DNA of 64,000 bases. It comes from Rugamonas apoptosis (GTDB lineage Bacteria > Pseudomonadota > Gammaproteobacteria > Burkholderiales > Burkholderiaceae_D). Numbering within the stretch: position 1 is the first letter of the stretch; each line of letters begins with the position of its first letter. Positions 31,141 to 39,269 of the stretch are shown piece by piece. The stretch lies in assembly GCF_014042355.1 (NCBI RefSeq), contig NZ_JACEZU010000003.1, forward strand, positions 248,001 through 312,000, read 5' to 3'. Position numbers and translations under genes: made by a program. The notes under the pieces were generated by a model. It was not told where the DNA came from. It saw only the letters and a program-made list of their open reading frames with translations, and made no database searches.

Positions 31141-31205
31141 AAAAAAAAACTTAAGGCAACGGTTTTCGCCGGACGACTCCCTAGGGATTTACATCCCCCT
31201 ACCCC
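31141..31205 (+). repeat. Degenerate repeat, copy 2, upstream of small terminase
   Basis: Poly-A, ACTTAAGGCAACGGTTTT, then TAGGGATTTACA and CCCCCTACCCC, matching in order the copy at 27894-27958. cos sites of cohesive-end phages commonly lie just upstream of the small terminase gene, so a packaging site is a fair guess. No end sequence can be fixed. Confidence 0.4.
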
Positions 31206-31308
31206 TGTCTGAATGCCTCTGGCACCGCCCATCCGGGCCGCCATGCCACGATCAGAGAGGCAGTCCCATCACGGCAGCAATCCAGACCGGCGAGCGTCAT
31301 AGGCGCTT

Positions 31309-31629
31309 CTAGCGCGTCTGGTACTTGGCGACGATGCCCCGCAAGGCAGACTCACCGGCGGCTGCGGTCGCGGCCTCGGCCATCTGTCTCACACGTGCCG
31401 TCACCTCGTTGCGGGCAAGCAGTGTGGCCAGGATGTCGCCCTGTGCGAATCCGCCGGCGCGGGCAGCAGCAAGAATGTCATCCATGATGTATTGCGCGCG
31501 GACGATGCTTGCCGGATCGGTCGCCAGGGTTGCCCGGTAACAGACTTCCGCACATTGCAGCAGCAGGCACGCTGGACTCGGGTTGTGGTCGCTACCGTTG
31601 TGCGGCGCTGCGGGTTGTTGTGTTGCCAT
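31309..31629 (-). CDS. Hypothetical protein
   Basis: A 106-residue protein from ATG 31629 with GAGG upstream. The N-terminus (MATQQPAAPHNGSDHNPS) is polar, the rest is helical and Ala-rich with two Cys near residues 23-31. No family recognised. Stands between the 88-residue gene and the terminase region. Confidence 0.5.
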   Translation of the reverse strand: MATQQPAAPHNGSDHNPSPACLLLQCAEVCYRATLATDPASIVRAQYIMDDILAAARAGGFAQGDILATLLARNEVTARVRQMAEAATAAAGESALRGIVAKYQTR

Positions 31630-31764
31630 GCCGTTCCTCGCTGATCTCTGATGACTATCAATAATCATGGGTTACTGTACCTAAAGGCGATATGCGGAAT
31701 CGTTCGCCATTTTCTCGCCACCGATTCAGGCTTTTAATGCCGCATCGGCCGGGTCAACGTGCGC

Positions 31765-32031
31765 TTATGGCAGCGTCCAGGTCACCTGCACCTTGCCGAC
31801 ATCGGCGGCGTTGCTCAGTGTGAAGAACGCCGGCCCCCAGACGTCGGCCGCCACGCTCTGCACGCCGTTCAGGCCGCCGGTGCTGGTGAAAGCCAGGCCG
31901 TTGCCGTTGATGCTGACGGTGCCGACCAAAGCCGATGACGTGCACACCGTCATGTTCTTCACGTGGTTGACGGTGTTGAGCTGGCCGGTCAGGGCGCCGT
32001 CGAGCAGTGCGCCGGATACGAGGGTTGTCAT
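31765..32031 (-). CDS. Small beta-rich protein next to the S49 protease
   Basis: An 88-residue protein, predominantly beta (TVCTSSALVGTVSINGNGLA, FTSTGGLNGVQSVAADVW, KVQVTWTLP). It follows the protease gene after 32 bases. Its position suggests a head-decoration or other structural role, but it is far too short for a major capsid protein and I recognise no family. Confidence 0.5.
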   Translation of the reverse strand: MTTLVSGALLDGALTGQLNTVNHVKNMTVCTSSALVGTVSINGNGLAFTSTGGLNGVQSVAADVWGPAFFTLSNAADVGKVQVTWTLP

Positions 32032-32063
32032 GTTGTGGTCCTTTCAGTTGGTTGGGCTGGCGG

Positions 32064-33128
32064 TCATTTCGATGCGATTTCGATCTGGCGCCAGCGGGCC
32101 GCAATGCGGGCCCGGACCTGCTCGCTGTTAGCTGCCCTGCTGGTGCTGCTGGTGGTGGGCGATTGGCCGGTCAGGGCGGCAATCTCTACTTGCCGCTGGC
32201 GCGCTGCGGCTTGTGCTGCTGTCGTCGGGCCGGCCGTGCGCCGTGCTGCTGGACTGGTGCCGCCCTTGATGCGCGCGCCCAACTTGGCGATTGCCTGGTC
32301 GAAGGTGCAAACGCCATCGATCAGGCCAGCCTTCAATGCCTCGTCAGCCAGCAGGCAACGCCCTTGACCATAACCGGCCTTGACTGCAGCCGTCGTGGTG
32401 CCGCGCCCGCGCGCTACGTCGCCCGTGAACGCGTTGTAGAAGCTGTCAATTTGGCCTTGGATGTGGGCGCGACCTTCGGGATTCAGCGGGCCGTTTGAAT
32501 TGCCCTCGGTCTTGTACTTGCCGGCGCTGATGAACTCCTGCGCGAGCCCAGCCTTTTCCATCGCCTTACTGGCGTCGGTGTGGGTGCAGTACACGCCGAT
32601 GCTGCCGGCGCTGCCGCTGGGCGTCGAGTAGATGGCCTCGCAGGAGCTGGCCACCCAGTAGCATGCCGATGCGGCCAGGCCGTTCACAAACGCATACACG
32701 GGCTTGACGCCGCGCGCCTTCATAACCTCGGCCGCCAGTTCGGGCGTGCCGGTGACGGAGCCGCCCGGGCTGTCACAGTCGATGAGGATGCCGGCCACTG
32801 AGGGATCGGCCATCGCGTCACGGAACGCTTGCGTGAAGGCTTGTGTTGATGTGCCGCCGCCACCGGAGATTTCATTCACCAGGTTGGCCTTCTGAGTCAT
32901 CACGCCCCAGAGGTTCAGCACCTGGATATTGCCGGTGGCCTTGGCCGGCGTTGCCGCCTTGCGCGCCGCACGGGCTTCCTGTGCCGCCTGTACATCGGCC
33001 ATGACATCGGCGCCAGCCGATTCACCAGCAGACCAGCGCTGCAGCACTGCGGCGAGGTTGGTCAGATAATCGGGATGCATCGCCCATGCCTGGCTGGCCA
33101 GATGGCCGAGTAGGATTTGCTTTTTCAT
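32064..33128 (-). CDS. S49-family (SppA-like) phage protease
   Basis: A 354-residue protein from ATG 33128 with AGGA upstream. The ClpP/crotonase-fold core carries GILIDCDSPGGSVTG, the nucleophile Ser in GLAASACYWVASSC, GSIGVY, and the Lys base in SAGKYKTEGNSNG, so the Ser-Lys dyad is intact. Phages use such enzymes to process portal, scaffold or capsid proteins. With no capsid gene on this element, it may act on a helper phage's head proteins, or be left from a larger head module. The C-terminal 70 residues are Ala/Arg/Gln-rich. Confidence 0.85.
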   Translation of the reverse strand: MKKQILLGHLASQAWAMHPDYLTNLAAVLQRWSAGESAGADVMADVQAAQEARAARKAATPAKATGNIQVLNLWGVMTQKANLVNEISGGGGTSTQAFTQAFRDAMADPSVAGILIDCDSPGGSVTGTPELAAEVMKARGVKPVYAFVNGLAASACYWVASSCEAIYSTPSGSAGSIGVYCTHTDASKAMEKAGLAQEFISAGKYKTEGNSNGPLNPEGRAHIQGQIDSFYNAFTGDVARGRGTTTAAVKAGYGQGRCLLADEALKAGLIDGVCTFDQAIAKLGARIKGGTSPAARRTAGPTTAAQAAARQRQVEIAALTGQSPTTSSTSRAANSEQVRARIAARWRQIEIASK

Positions 33129-33138
33129 GGTCAAGTCC

Positions 33139-33867
33139 TCACGGCGTCAGAGTGGCGATTTGTTTCGAGCGGCGGACATTGGCGCGGTGCGCAGCAGCCT
33201 CCACTTTGTCGTCCTTGTCCTTTGGCTTGCGGCGCTCGGTCCATTCCTGCTTCGAAACACCCAGCGCGAATGCTTGCGCTTTCGCGGCTTCAACCAACCT
33301 CTCCGTCTCGGCTTGGCTTTCCTCGAACGGCGCGGACTCCAACATCATCGCCAGCAGGCGCTTCTGCGCGTCGGCAATGGTGGTCCGGCAGGCCAACATC
33401 GCGTCGCCGTTGCTGGTGGTGACGGTGCGGCGTCCACCGAACCAACCGTCGGCGACCGACTCATGCTCGTAACGGAATTGACCCTGCACATGCCCGTCGA
33501 GAATCGCCAAGTCTTCGTACGCGTCCCGCATGAATTGCGGCGACAGTTCGCGAGCCCGTAGTTCCAGGCTGTTGCGGGCGCCGTCGAATTTCAGCTGCGC
33601 ACCGTACACCTGCATGGAGCTTTCCTTGTACGCACGGTCGGCCGCCATGTATGCTTCCTGTGCCAGTTCGAGCGCACGGCGGGCCTTGGTGGCGGCCTCA
33701 GTCAACGCTGGCAGACCGGCTTGTTCGGCGCTTGGTAATGAGGCCAGTTCAGCGATGACGGCCAAGCGTTCTTCGTTTTTGCGCAGTTCCAATTCGCGGT
33801 CCATCTCTTCGATCAGGCCGAACTCACGAGCCTTGCGCATGAATTCTTCGGTGTCGTGGCGAAGCAT
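33139..33867 (-). CDS. Coiled-coil protein upstream of the protease
   Basis: A 242-residue protein from ATG 33867 with AAAGGA upstream. It has long charged helices (EEMDRELELRKNEERLAVIA, KARRALELAQEAYMAADRAY), a middle with GWFGGRRTVTTSNG, and a Lys/Arg-rich end. By position (10 bases before the protease) and helical nature it could be a scaffold-like protein, but no family match is known to me. Confidence 0.5.
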   Translation of the reverse strand: MLRHDTEEFMRKAREFGLIEEMDRELELRKNEERLAVIAELASLPSAEQAGLPALTEAATKARRALELAQEAYMAADRAYKESSMQVYGAQLKFDGARNSLELRARELSPQFMRDAYEDLAILDGHVQGQFRYEHESVADGWFGGRRTVTTSNGDAMLACRTTIADAQKRLLAMMLESAPFEESQAETERLVEAAKAQAFALGVSKQEWTERRKPKDKDDKVEAAAHRANVRRSKQIATLTP

Positions 33868-33902
33868 GTTTTTTCCTTTGTCGGGTTGGGTGAAAATGGT
33901 TT

Positions 33903-34232
33903 TCAAGTAAGCCCATCATGGAGCACTTGCGTCCGTTTTTTTTCGCGCTTCCCGGACAGTTGTAGCGCGGCCTCGATGGCGCTGTAGGCGACGGATCGGC
34001 AGATGTCGAAGCGCACCATCAGGCGGTCACGGATGGTCGACCTGGGCTCGCCGGCATCGAGCAAGCGTCGCGCGAACTGGACACGTGCCGCTCGGTCAAC
34101 GGCTTTGATGCCGGCCGCCTGGCATTGCTCGGTGATGAAGCGGGCGAGTGCATAGCGGGCATGCTGCGGCGCTTCCATGGATTCGACAGCGGCCAGGATG
34201 TTAAGGACCAGCGCAGCGGTTTGACGGCTCAT
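33903..34232 (-). CDS. Putative HTH DNA-binding protein
   Basis: A 109-residue protein. The helical segment LLDAGEPRSTIRDRLMVRFD followed by SVAYSAIEAALQL has the look of a resolvase-like helix-turn-helix. Basic tail GKREKKRTQ. Its ATG overlaps the stop of the replication-type gene by 4 bases, so both are made together. A partner in replication or a regulator are the options. Confidence 0.5.
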   Translation of the reverse strand: MSRQTAALVLNILAAVESMEAPQHARYALARFITEQCQAAGIKAVDRAARVQFARRLLDAGEPRSTIRDRLMVRFDICRSVAYSAIEAALQLSGKREKKRTQVLHDGLT

Positions 34233-34873
34233 GATGCCTCCGCTGGTTCGTGGTCGCAGTCGGCATTGCCCTGGTCTGCGGATTTAAGTTCACCGGCACA
34301 TGGTGAAGCTAGAAGGAATCTCTGAGAGAGAGTAGAGGCCGAATCAAAAGTGGCCTTGATAGCTCTCTCTCCGAGAGTAGACGGTACGTCTTCTACTCCT
34401 TCTGAGAGAGCTATGCACCGTTCGCCTACTCCCTCGGAGGGAGTAAGGGGCTCAATTTTTTCTGGCTTGAAATTGCGATATTCGCCACGTATGAAGGCAG
34501 CTTTCACACCTGGGTCATATGCCGGATTTGGAGAGAGCGCGTACCAGGTCACGGCGAACCATGATGCTTTGTTCGGCCGATGGCCCTGCACAGTCTGGAA
34601 GACAAGTCCTTTCGCCAGCAGGTCTTTCTTCGCGCGGTCAATCACTCCATCCGAATTCCATCCACGCTTGGCTAAGTAGGCGCTGGACAATAGCAACCGC
34701 CCGTTGTTGTCCTTGCCTAACTGACGCCCGAGCTCCCACAACAGACTGCGCGCCGGATGCGACAGGGACCGAAAGGCTAGGCTATCAAGCACTGACCAAG
34801 GGAGCGCGACGAAGCCGCCGCCGTCGCGCCCTGAGTCGCCTTTTTTGCGCTTGCTGGCGTGGTCGATGCCCAT
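34229..34873 (-). CDS. Putative replication protein with origin-type repeats in its gene
   Basis: A 214-residue protein. Residues 20-125 (FVALPWSVLDSLAFRSLSHP, SSAYLAKRGWNSDGVIDRA, LLAKGLVFQTVQ) fit a winged-helix domain as in phage replication initiators. The C-terminal third is low-complexity because its DNA contains four 18-bp repeats (34319-34444), read as SEGVGE/SEGVED and STLGER/STLSQR. In lambda-type systems the origin iterons lie inside the initiator gene O, and this gene has the same design. No catalytic motif (primase, helicase) is seen. Confidence 0.55.
   Translation of the reverse strand: MGIDHASKRKKGDSGRDGGGFVALPWSVLDSLAFRSLSHPARSLLWELGRQLGKDNNGRLLLSSAYLAKRGWNSDGVIDRAKKDLLAKGLVFQTVQGHRPNKASWFAVTWYALSPNPAYDPGVKAAFIRGEYRNFKPEKIEPLTPSEGVGERCIALSEGVEDVPSTLGERAIKATFDSASTLSQRFLLASPCAGELKSADQGNADCDHEPAEAS
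34319..34444. repeat. Four 18-bp repeats inside the replication-type gene
   Basis: Consensus CTCYCTCMGARRGAGTAG. Two copies lie in plus orientation (34319-34335, 34362-34380) and two in minus orientation (34393-34411, 34426-34444), as in CTACTCCCTCGGAGGGAG. Each is itself partly palindromic. Centre-to-centre steps are about 30-45 bases. Candidate origin of replication. Confidence 0.7.
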
Positions 34874-34874
34874 A

Positions 34875-35273
34875 CTATTCGACCGCCTTCCGGTCGCGCA
34901 TGCGCAGCCACACCATGACAGCGCGACGGCCGGCGTTGGTCAGGCTATAAACGCCACGCTTGATCTTGCGGCCGTCGCGGTCGGTGTCATCGATCAACGT
35001 GCACGCGAGTCCGGCCTTGCCCAAGCCCAGCTCACGGATGTTCAGCACTAAGTCGGGACCGTTGGCGCAGCCGGCTACCTCGTCGAGGTGGGAACGGGAC
35101 ATCGGGCGCGTCAGCAGTGCTTGCAGAGCGCGCAGGTAGCGCGGATTGTCGGTACCGAAAAACCGGGCGGAAGGTGTAGAATGCGGCTCAGATATAGCAT
35201 TCCCGAAAAGGTCAGGGCGCTCCCCAGCATCCCCTGACTTTTTCTTTTTTGAGTCCTGTGGTGGGCGCTTCAT
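34875..35273 (-). CDS. Putative winged-helix protein
   Basis: A 132-residue protein from ATG 35273, which shares a base with the stop of the gene before (TAATG). Basic N-terminus (MKRPPQDSKKKKSGD). Residues 50-125 contain RYLRALQALLTRPMSRSHLD, ANGPDLVLNIRELGL and GVYSLTNAGRRAVMVW, the pattern of a winged helix with a beta-wing. A transcription or replication regulator is likely. Confidence 0.55.
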   Translation of the reverse strand: MKRPPQDSKKKKSGDAGERPDLFGNAISEPHSTPSARFFGTDNPRYLRALQALLTRPMSRSHLDEVAGCANGPDLVLNIRELGLGKAGLACTLIDDTDRDGRKIKRGVYSLTNAGRRAVMVWLRMRDRKAVE

Positions 35274-35524
35274 TATGCACCGCCGTTCAGAACTTGGGCG
35301 ATGCCAGCCACCGGCCACAACAAGAACTTGCCCCGTTTGACGGGGCGGATGCCGTAGCATTCGCCAGTGAGGCAGTGATTCTTCAGGATGGTCTGAGTGG
35401 CCAGGCTGACAGCATGGGCGAACTCAGAAGTTTTGATGTGGTCGCGACCTTGGGCGACTGCTGCCAAAGCGGGTGGAATAGCAACGGACGCTGCTATCTG
35501 CAGTTTCGGAACGTTTTGCATCAT
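35273..35524 (-). CDS. Small DNA-binding-like protein
   Basis: An 83-residue protein (82 from the second of two adjacent ATGs), with GAAAGGAAAG upstream. It contains VAQGRDHIKTSEFAHAVSLA followed by TQTILKNHCLTGECYGIRPV and KRGKFLLWPVAGIAQVL. This layout, a short helical part choosing an entry by HTH and then a beta-hairpin, occurs in phage proteins of unknown role. Downstream gene overlaps by one base. The CAACC array lies 43 bases upstream. Confidence 0.5.
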   Translation of the reverse strand: MMQNVPKLQIAASVAIPPALAAVAQGRDHIKTSEFAHAVSLATQTILKNHCLTGECYGIRPVKRGKFLLWPVAGIAQVLNGGA

Positions 35525-35566
35525 CTTTCCTTTCATGGATTTGATGATGCAGAAATCTACGCACGG

Positions 35567-35651
35567 CAACCATGCAACCTGGTTGCAGCAACCGCGCAAC
35601 CCAGCAACCATGCGGGTTTCAGGCCGGTTTATGCAACCATGCAACGCAACC
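35567..35651 (+). repeat. CAACC iteron array with 8-base step
   Basis: CAACC begins at 35567, 35575, 35589, 35597, 35605, 35634 and 35647, with CAACG at 35642. Most steps are 8 bases, and GCAACCAT occurs repeatedly. GGTTGC at 35581 is the same unit inverted. The array fills the gap between the HTH protein gene and the next small gene, so it may be an operator or a second origin element. Confidence 0.65.
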
Positions 35652-36448
35652 TATTTTTTTCTGCTGGGCGTTCCAAGAGCGGCAAAAGGATCTGCCTTCT
35701 TAGGCCCGAATTCCTCTTTTGCCTTTTTTAACGATTTTTCAATAGACTGACGAGTAATGCCGTATTGGTCGGATAGATTTTTGATACTCGCGCCAGGTGC
35801 CAGGCTCTCGTCCCATAATTTTCGAAGGGCGTGCTTATCCCAAGTATACGGTTGACGCTTCTGTGGCATTGCCGTCGTGGTGGCCGGGGCGGAATTGTGG
35901 TCAGGGAGTGGTATCACGGTCTGCTTGCTTGATGTAGCATCCCTAATTGTCTCCTCAAAGGCTTCAATATCCTCCCGCCGGAAGACGACTTCATGCCTTT
36001 TTGGGAAATGGAAGAAGTCCGAAATCCCTTTGCTTGCTTCGTCATATAGTTCCCATGTCACGCCCTCTTCATCGATGACAAGGGGGCCGCACATGTCGCC
36101 ACCTTCACCACCCAGCCCAATAAAGGTAAGTATCCACCAGCCCCAGGACGGACACCAATCGACGGGAAGCGAATAGATTCCCGCCAACGATTCACCCCAT
36201 GATTCACCGTTTGCGTCATACACAGGTTCAGAATAGATAAGAAAGCGCGGATTACGAGGATAGGCACAATAGGCTGTTGCGCGCCGCGCAAAATGAGCGC
36301 CGTTAAGAAGCCAGCCGCACTTAAGTTTTCCTTCTGCGGCAAGTTGAATGACGTCCTTGTCGGTAACGACTTCGCCTAGTGTCTGCGAAAGCCGTGCCGC
36401 AGTCTCCTCGAACGAGTACCAGCTCTTAAGTTGATGCAACTTGCTCAC
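35651..36448 (-). CDS. Protein with C-terminal helix-turn-helix
   Basis: A 265-residue protein from GTG 36448, six bases after AAGGAG; an in-frame TTG at 36463 is less likely. The N-terminus (LKSWYSFEETAARLSQTLGE) resembles an excisionase-like or MerR-like start that precedes a recognition of DNA. The middle is Trp-rich. The C-terminus has DKHALRKLWDESLAPGASIK and LSDQYGITRQSIEKSLKKAK, a clear helix-turn-helix. It could be the element's main regulator. Confidence 0.6.
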   Translation of the reverse strand: MSKLHQLKSWYSFEETAARLSQTLGEVVTDKDVIQLAAEGKLKCGWLLNGAHFARRATAYCAYPRNPRFLIYSEPVYDANGESWGESLAGIYSLPVDWCPSWGWWILTFIGLGGEGGDMCGPLVIDEEGVTWELYDEASKGISDFFHFPKRHEVVFRREDIEAFEETIRDATSSKQTVIPLPDHNSAPATTTAMPQKRQPYTWDKHALRKLWDESLAPGASIKNLSDQYGITRQSIEKSLKKAKEEFGPKKADPFAALGTPSRKK

Positions 36449-36599
36449 GTTGCGCTCCTTCAAGCGCCTTCATAAATTGGGGCGCCAGCCAGGCGGGTGA
36501 AGGTCTCCCGCTCTTCGGTTCGCGGGCCTAGGCTGACGCTTTGAACTAGTTATTCAGCATGCGATGCGGGGCTTGCTCCTGCATCTAGTCGAGCGGTGC

Positions 36600-36920
36600 T
36601 TATACTTCACCCGCTTTTTTCAGCGTGTCGAAGGCAAGCGCCGGTATCCGTTTTCCTTGCGCTGTGGCTGAAATTGTCCGCAGCGCTAGGATCATTTCTC
36701 CGTATGAATTGACAGCATTGACAAGGTATTCAGCGGTCCTGACGCCGTTGGCACACAAAGGGCTATTGTGTGCGTCTGCGACTGATATTCCTGTGACGAT
36801 TCCAAACAGTTCACCAATGATTTCGCCGCGCGCGTCCACGAGCAAATGCGCATTGCTACCGTCGGTCATGCCGAATCGTATTGGAAGAGCCGGCGGTGCA
36901 TTATTTGTCGATTTTTTCAT
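36600..36920 (-). CDS. Hypothetical protein coupled to the integrase
   Basis: A 106-residue protein from ATG 36920, overlapping the integrase stop by 4 bases. It contains DARGEIIGELFGIVTGISVA and AEYLVNAVNSYGEMILALRT, a pattern I have seen in phage small proteins with no assigned function. Coupling to the integrase suggests a role in excision or an early function. Confidence 0.55.
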   Translation of the reverse strand: MKKSTNNAPPALPIRFGMTDGSNAHLLVDARGEIIGELFGIVTGISVADAHNSPLCANGVRTAEYLVNAVNSYGEMILALRTISATAQGKRIPALAFDTLKKAGEV

Positions 36921-38281
36921 GTGTTGGCCACCACGTGCAATACTGCTGGCGCTGGTTGAAATTCGATGCCGGCCTGTTCTAGCATCCATGCCTCAATCTG
37001 ATCATGGAACTTTCGGAGTAGGTCCAGCGGCCGGCGCCGGTAGTGCTTTTCAGCCAGAGCGCTGGGTTTGTGGCCCATGATCTGCGCGGACACGCCGCTC
37101 GGTACCTCGACCCACTCGCACAGTGTACCGAACGACCGACGCAGGCCATGTAGCGACACGTGCGGCAGGCCGGCCGCGATCAGTGCATCGGTGTGGGCTA
37201 TGCGCGGCTCGGTAATGTGGCCGCTTTCCGACGTGGTGCTCCCGAAGACCCAAGGGGAGGGCGCCCATTCGCGACCGGTTTTCTCCAGCGTGCGCAGCCG
37301 GCGGACCTTGGGTGGCGTGTCGTTGATGCCCTTCAGTTCCAGCAGCAGGCTGGCCAGGTATGGAGTCAGCGGGATGATGCGCGTACCCTCAACCTTGTCC
37401 CGGATTTTCATACTACGCCACTGGAAATCCACATCTTCCCAGCGAAGCGCGGCTAGTTCTTCCCGGCGCGCGCCGGTCAACAGTAGGCCTTGCAGGTAGT
37501 TGCGAATGGTCGGATTGGCTATCTTGTGCATGGCGTCAAACCAGTCCTTCAACTGCTCGCGCTGCAGGCAGTCGCCATCTTTGGCCCGGCTCTTTGGCAC
37601 CACGTCGCGCACGCGACTGGCGCTGTATGACTGGGCGGGGAATAATCCGCGATACGCCGACTGGTCGTCCGCCCAGCGGATGAACGCGCGCAAGATGCGA
37701 TAGCTTTGCGCCGCGTTGGTGGGACGGGCCGCCGCCTCGCGCTCAAGCCACTCGGCAATCTTGGTGGCCGTGAGCTCTGATAGCAGCAGTTTCATCAGCG
37801 GCGCAAGCGGGCCGGCGACCGTCTCTCCCTTGCCGCGTTTCTTCGCCTGGCCACCTTCGGCCGCCAAGTTAATGTGATTCTGGTAGTGGCGTTCGCCCCA
37901 GCGTGCGCGCCGCGCCTCAAGGTATAGGGGCCAGACGTCGCCAAGCTTAAGATCCTGGCGCTTTGCTTCTGCGCGCGCTGCCTCTGCCTCGGCGGCTTGG
38001 TCAACGCGCAACTGGCGCGGGTCAATGCCTTGGTCGGTTAGCGCCTTGTAACGGGTGGCTTCTGCTTGAGCTTTTGCCACTGTCCATGTCAGGTGATTGC
38101 CGATGGTGATGCGGATGGTCTTGCCATTTAACCGCGACTCGAAGATGTAGGATCGAACGCCCCCGGCTGTCACGCGCAGCCCCAAGCCGGGCGCCTTGGC
38201 GTCCCAGAATATGGATTGCTGCTTGCCGGCTTCGCACTGGAAGCTTGCCACGCGGTCCGCCGTGAAGTTGAGCTTTGCCAC
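36917..38281 (-). CDS. int: Tyrosine site-specific integrase
   Basis: Integrates the element into tRNA-Arg. It has 454 residues from GTG 38281 (VAKLNFTADRVASF) with GAGAGG upstream; GTG at 38305 is possible. The N-terminus is the arm-binding domain of P4-type integrases (GLGLRVTAGGVRSYIFESRL, then TIGNHLTWTVAKAQAEA). The catalytic domain has Arg in TGARREELAALRWED, His-x-x-Arg in HGLRRSFGT, His in IMGHKPSALAEKHY and a Tyr nucleophile in the same stretch (AEKHYRRR). It lies against attR with arm repeats just upstream. Confidence 0.92.
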   Translation of the reverse strand: MAKLNFTADRVASFQCEAGKQQSIFWDAKAPGLGLRVTAGGVRSYIFESRLNGKTIRITIGNHLTWTVAKAQAEATRYKALTDQGIDPRQLRVDQAAEAEAARAEAKRQDLKLGDVWPLYLEARRARWGERHYQNHINLAAEGGQAKKRGKGETVAGPLAPLMKLLLSELTATKIAEWLEREAAARPTNAAQSYRILRAFIRWADDQSAYRGLFPAQSYSASRVRDVVPKSRAKDGDCLQREQLKDWFDAMHKIANPTIRNYLQGLLLTGARREELAALRWEDVDFQWRSMKIRDKVEGTRIIPLTPYLASLLLELKGINDTPPKVRRLRTLEKTGREWAPSPWVFGSTTSESGHITEPRIAHTDALIAAGLPHVSLHGLRRSFGTLCEWVEVPSGVSAQIMGHKPSALAEKHYRRRPLDLLRKFHDQIEAWMLEQAGIEFQPAPAVLHVVANT

Positions 38282-38295
38282 TGTCTGCCTCTCCC

Positions 38296-38326
38296 GTGTA
38301 GGCACCGTGTAGGCACCATGTAGGCA
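38296..38326 (+). repeat. Arm-type repeats near attR
   Basis: GTGTAGGCACC twice and ATGTAGGCA once, head to tail with an 11-base period, directly upstream of the integrase start. The same unit stands twice near attL. Overlap with the integrase promoter region would let integrase binding also control its own gene. Confidence 0.75.
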
Positions 38327-38452
38327 AATTTTAGCAAATTAAGGGTAACCATGGGAAAACGTCGAGGCGGAAAAGAGGGCGTAAAACGTGATTTCTCCTA
38401 TGAGAGCGCGCGTTTTTGGCATCAAAGGGAAACTATCGAAAATCGTTTTTGG

Positions 38453-38512
38453 TCAGCCTTCTAAGCTGAGGGTCGCAGGTTCGATTCCTGCTGGGCAGGC
38501 CAATAAAATCAA
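38453..38512 (+). repeat. attR, 60-bp direct repeat
   Basis: Exact copy of 22869-22928, from the anticodon stem of tRNA-Arg to ATAAAATCAA. This is the displaced original 3' end of the tRNA gene. The full tRNA does not form here because the sequence upstream is element DNA. Confidence 0.93.
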
Positions 38513-38525
38513 ACACCTACCATCG

Positions 38526-38544
38526 TCGGCTCGTGCCGATTTTT
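38526..38544 (+). terminator. Original terminator of tRNA-Arg, now displaced
   Basis: TCGGC, TCGT loop, GCCGA and five T. Before integration it would have stood just past the tRNA 3' end. The 440 bases from here to the STAS gene hold no other gene; the promoter of the chemosensory operon should lie there but cannot be fixed by eye. Confidence 0.7.
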
Positions 38545-38981
38545 CTACCGGGTTATGCCTGGCTTGCACCAGGTTTGACGCACGCATTGCACCGCGCATG
38601 GACCAGCGCCGGCAGGGGGCTGGCATGAAGACGGGGGCGCGCGCGCTGGGCCAGGACGATCTCGTTTGCCCGTCCTTGTACGTCAGCTCCAGCAAGCCCG
38701 CTGGGCAGGGGGCTGATGCACGCTGTGAGGGGCGTGCCCCTGTGTTGTTAAAGCCGGGGTTTGACGGGCCTGCCGACGGCCCGATCCACCATTGTGACAA
38801 TGTGTGAGTATTTCAGTTTTCGTGAAATGTTATTGTGTCCACTCAATTGTTGAAAAGCACGACACGGAGTGGCGATGATTCCGCCGCACTGCGCCATGTG
38901 ACCAAGATGGGCCTCACCCCGCCTCCGGATGTTCAGCGCGGTGAATATCGGATTGTTCCCTAAGCTGCGAGAGGAATGGCC

Positions 38982-39269
38982 ATGCCGCAACAAGTGATCG
39001 TGCTCGACGGTGAACTGACCATCCAGTACGCCGGCAGCGTCAAGCCGCTGCTGGCCCAGGCCTTCAGTAGCGCCGCCCCGGCAGCGCCGGTGCTCGACCT
39101 GTCCGGCGTCACCGACATGGATGGCGCCGGCCTGCAGTTGCTGCTCGCTTTTGCCCAGGCCGTCGCGCGCGCTGGCGGCCAGCTGACGCTGCAGGGCGTA
39201 CCGGCGGTGGTGGCGGCCGTGCTGGAGCGCTACCGGGTGGCGGACCAGTTTGCGGGAGTGGCGCCATGA
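38982..39269 (+). CDS. STAS-domain protein of the chemosensory operon
   Basis: A 95-residue single STAS (anti-anti-sigma-like) domain, from ATG 38982 with GAGAGG seven bases upstream (ATG 38976 is too near). The conserved loop reads LDLSGVTDMDGAGLQLLLAF; the serine phosphorylated in SpoIIAA-type proteins is replaced (DGAG instead of DSSG). It thus may act by binding alone. Its stop overlaps cheA, so it belongs to the operon as first gene. Confidence 0.85.
   Translation: MPQQVIVLDGELTIQYAGSVKPLLAQAFSSAAPAAPVLDLSGVTDMDGAGLQLLLAFAQAVARAGGQLTLQGVPAVVAAVLERYRVADQFAGVAP

Noticed and set aside
30795..31244. A longer small-terminase start at 31244
   Set aside because: The extra 41 residues come from translating poly-A and the CCCCCTACCCC sequence. 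TTG 31121 has a good ribosome site and matches the family start.
38453..38512. A second tRNA-Arg gene
   Set aside because: Only the 3' part from the anticodon stem is present. The upstream sequence cannot form the acceptor and D arms. It is attR.
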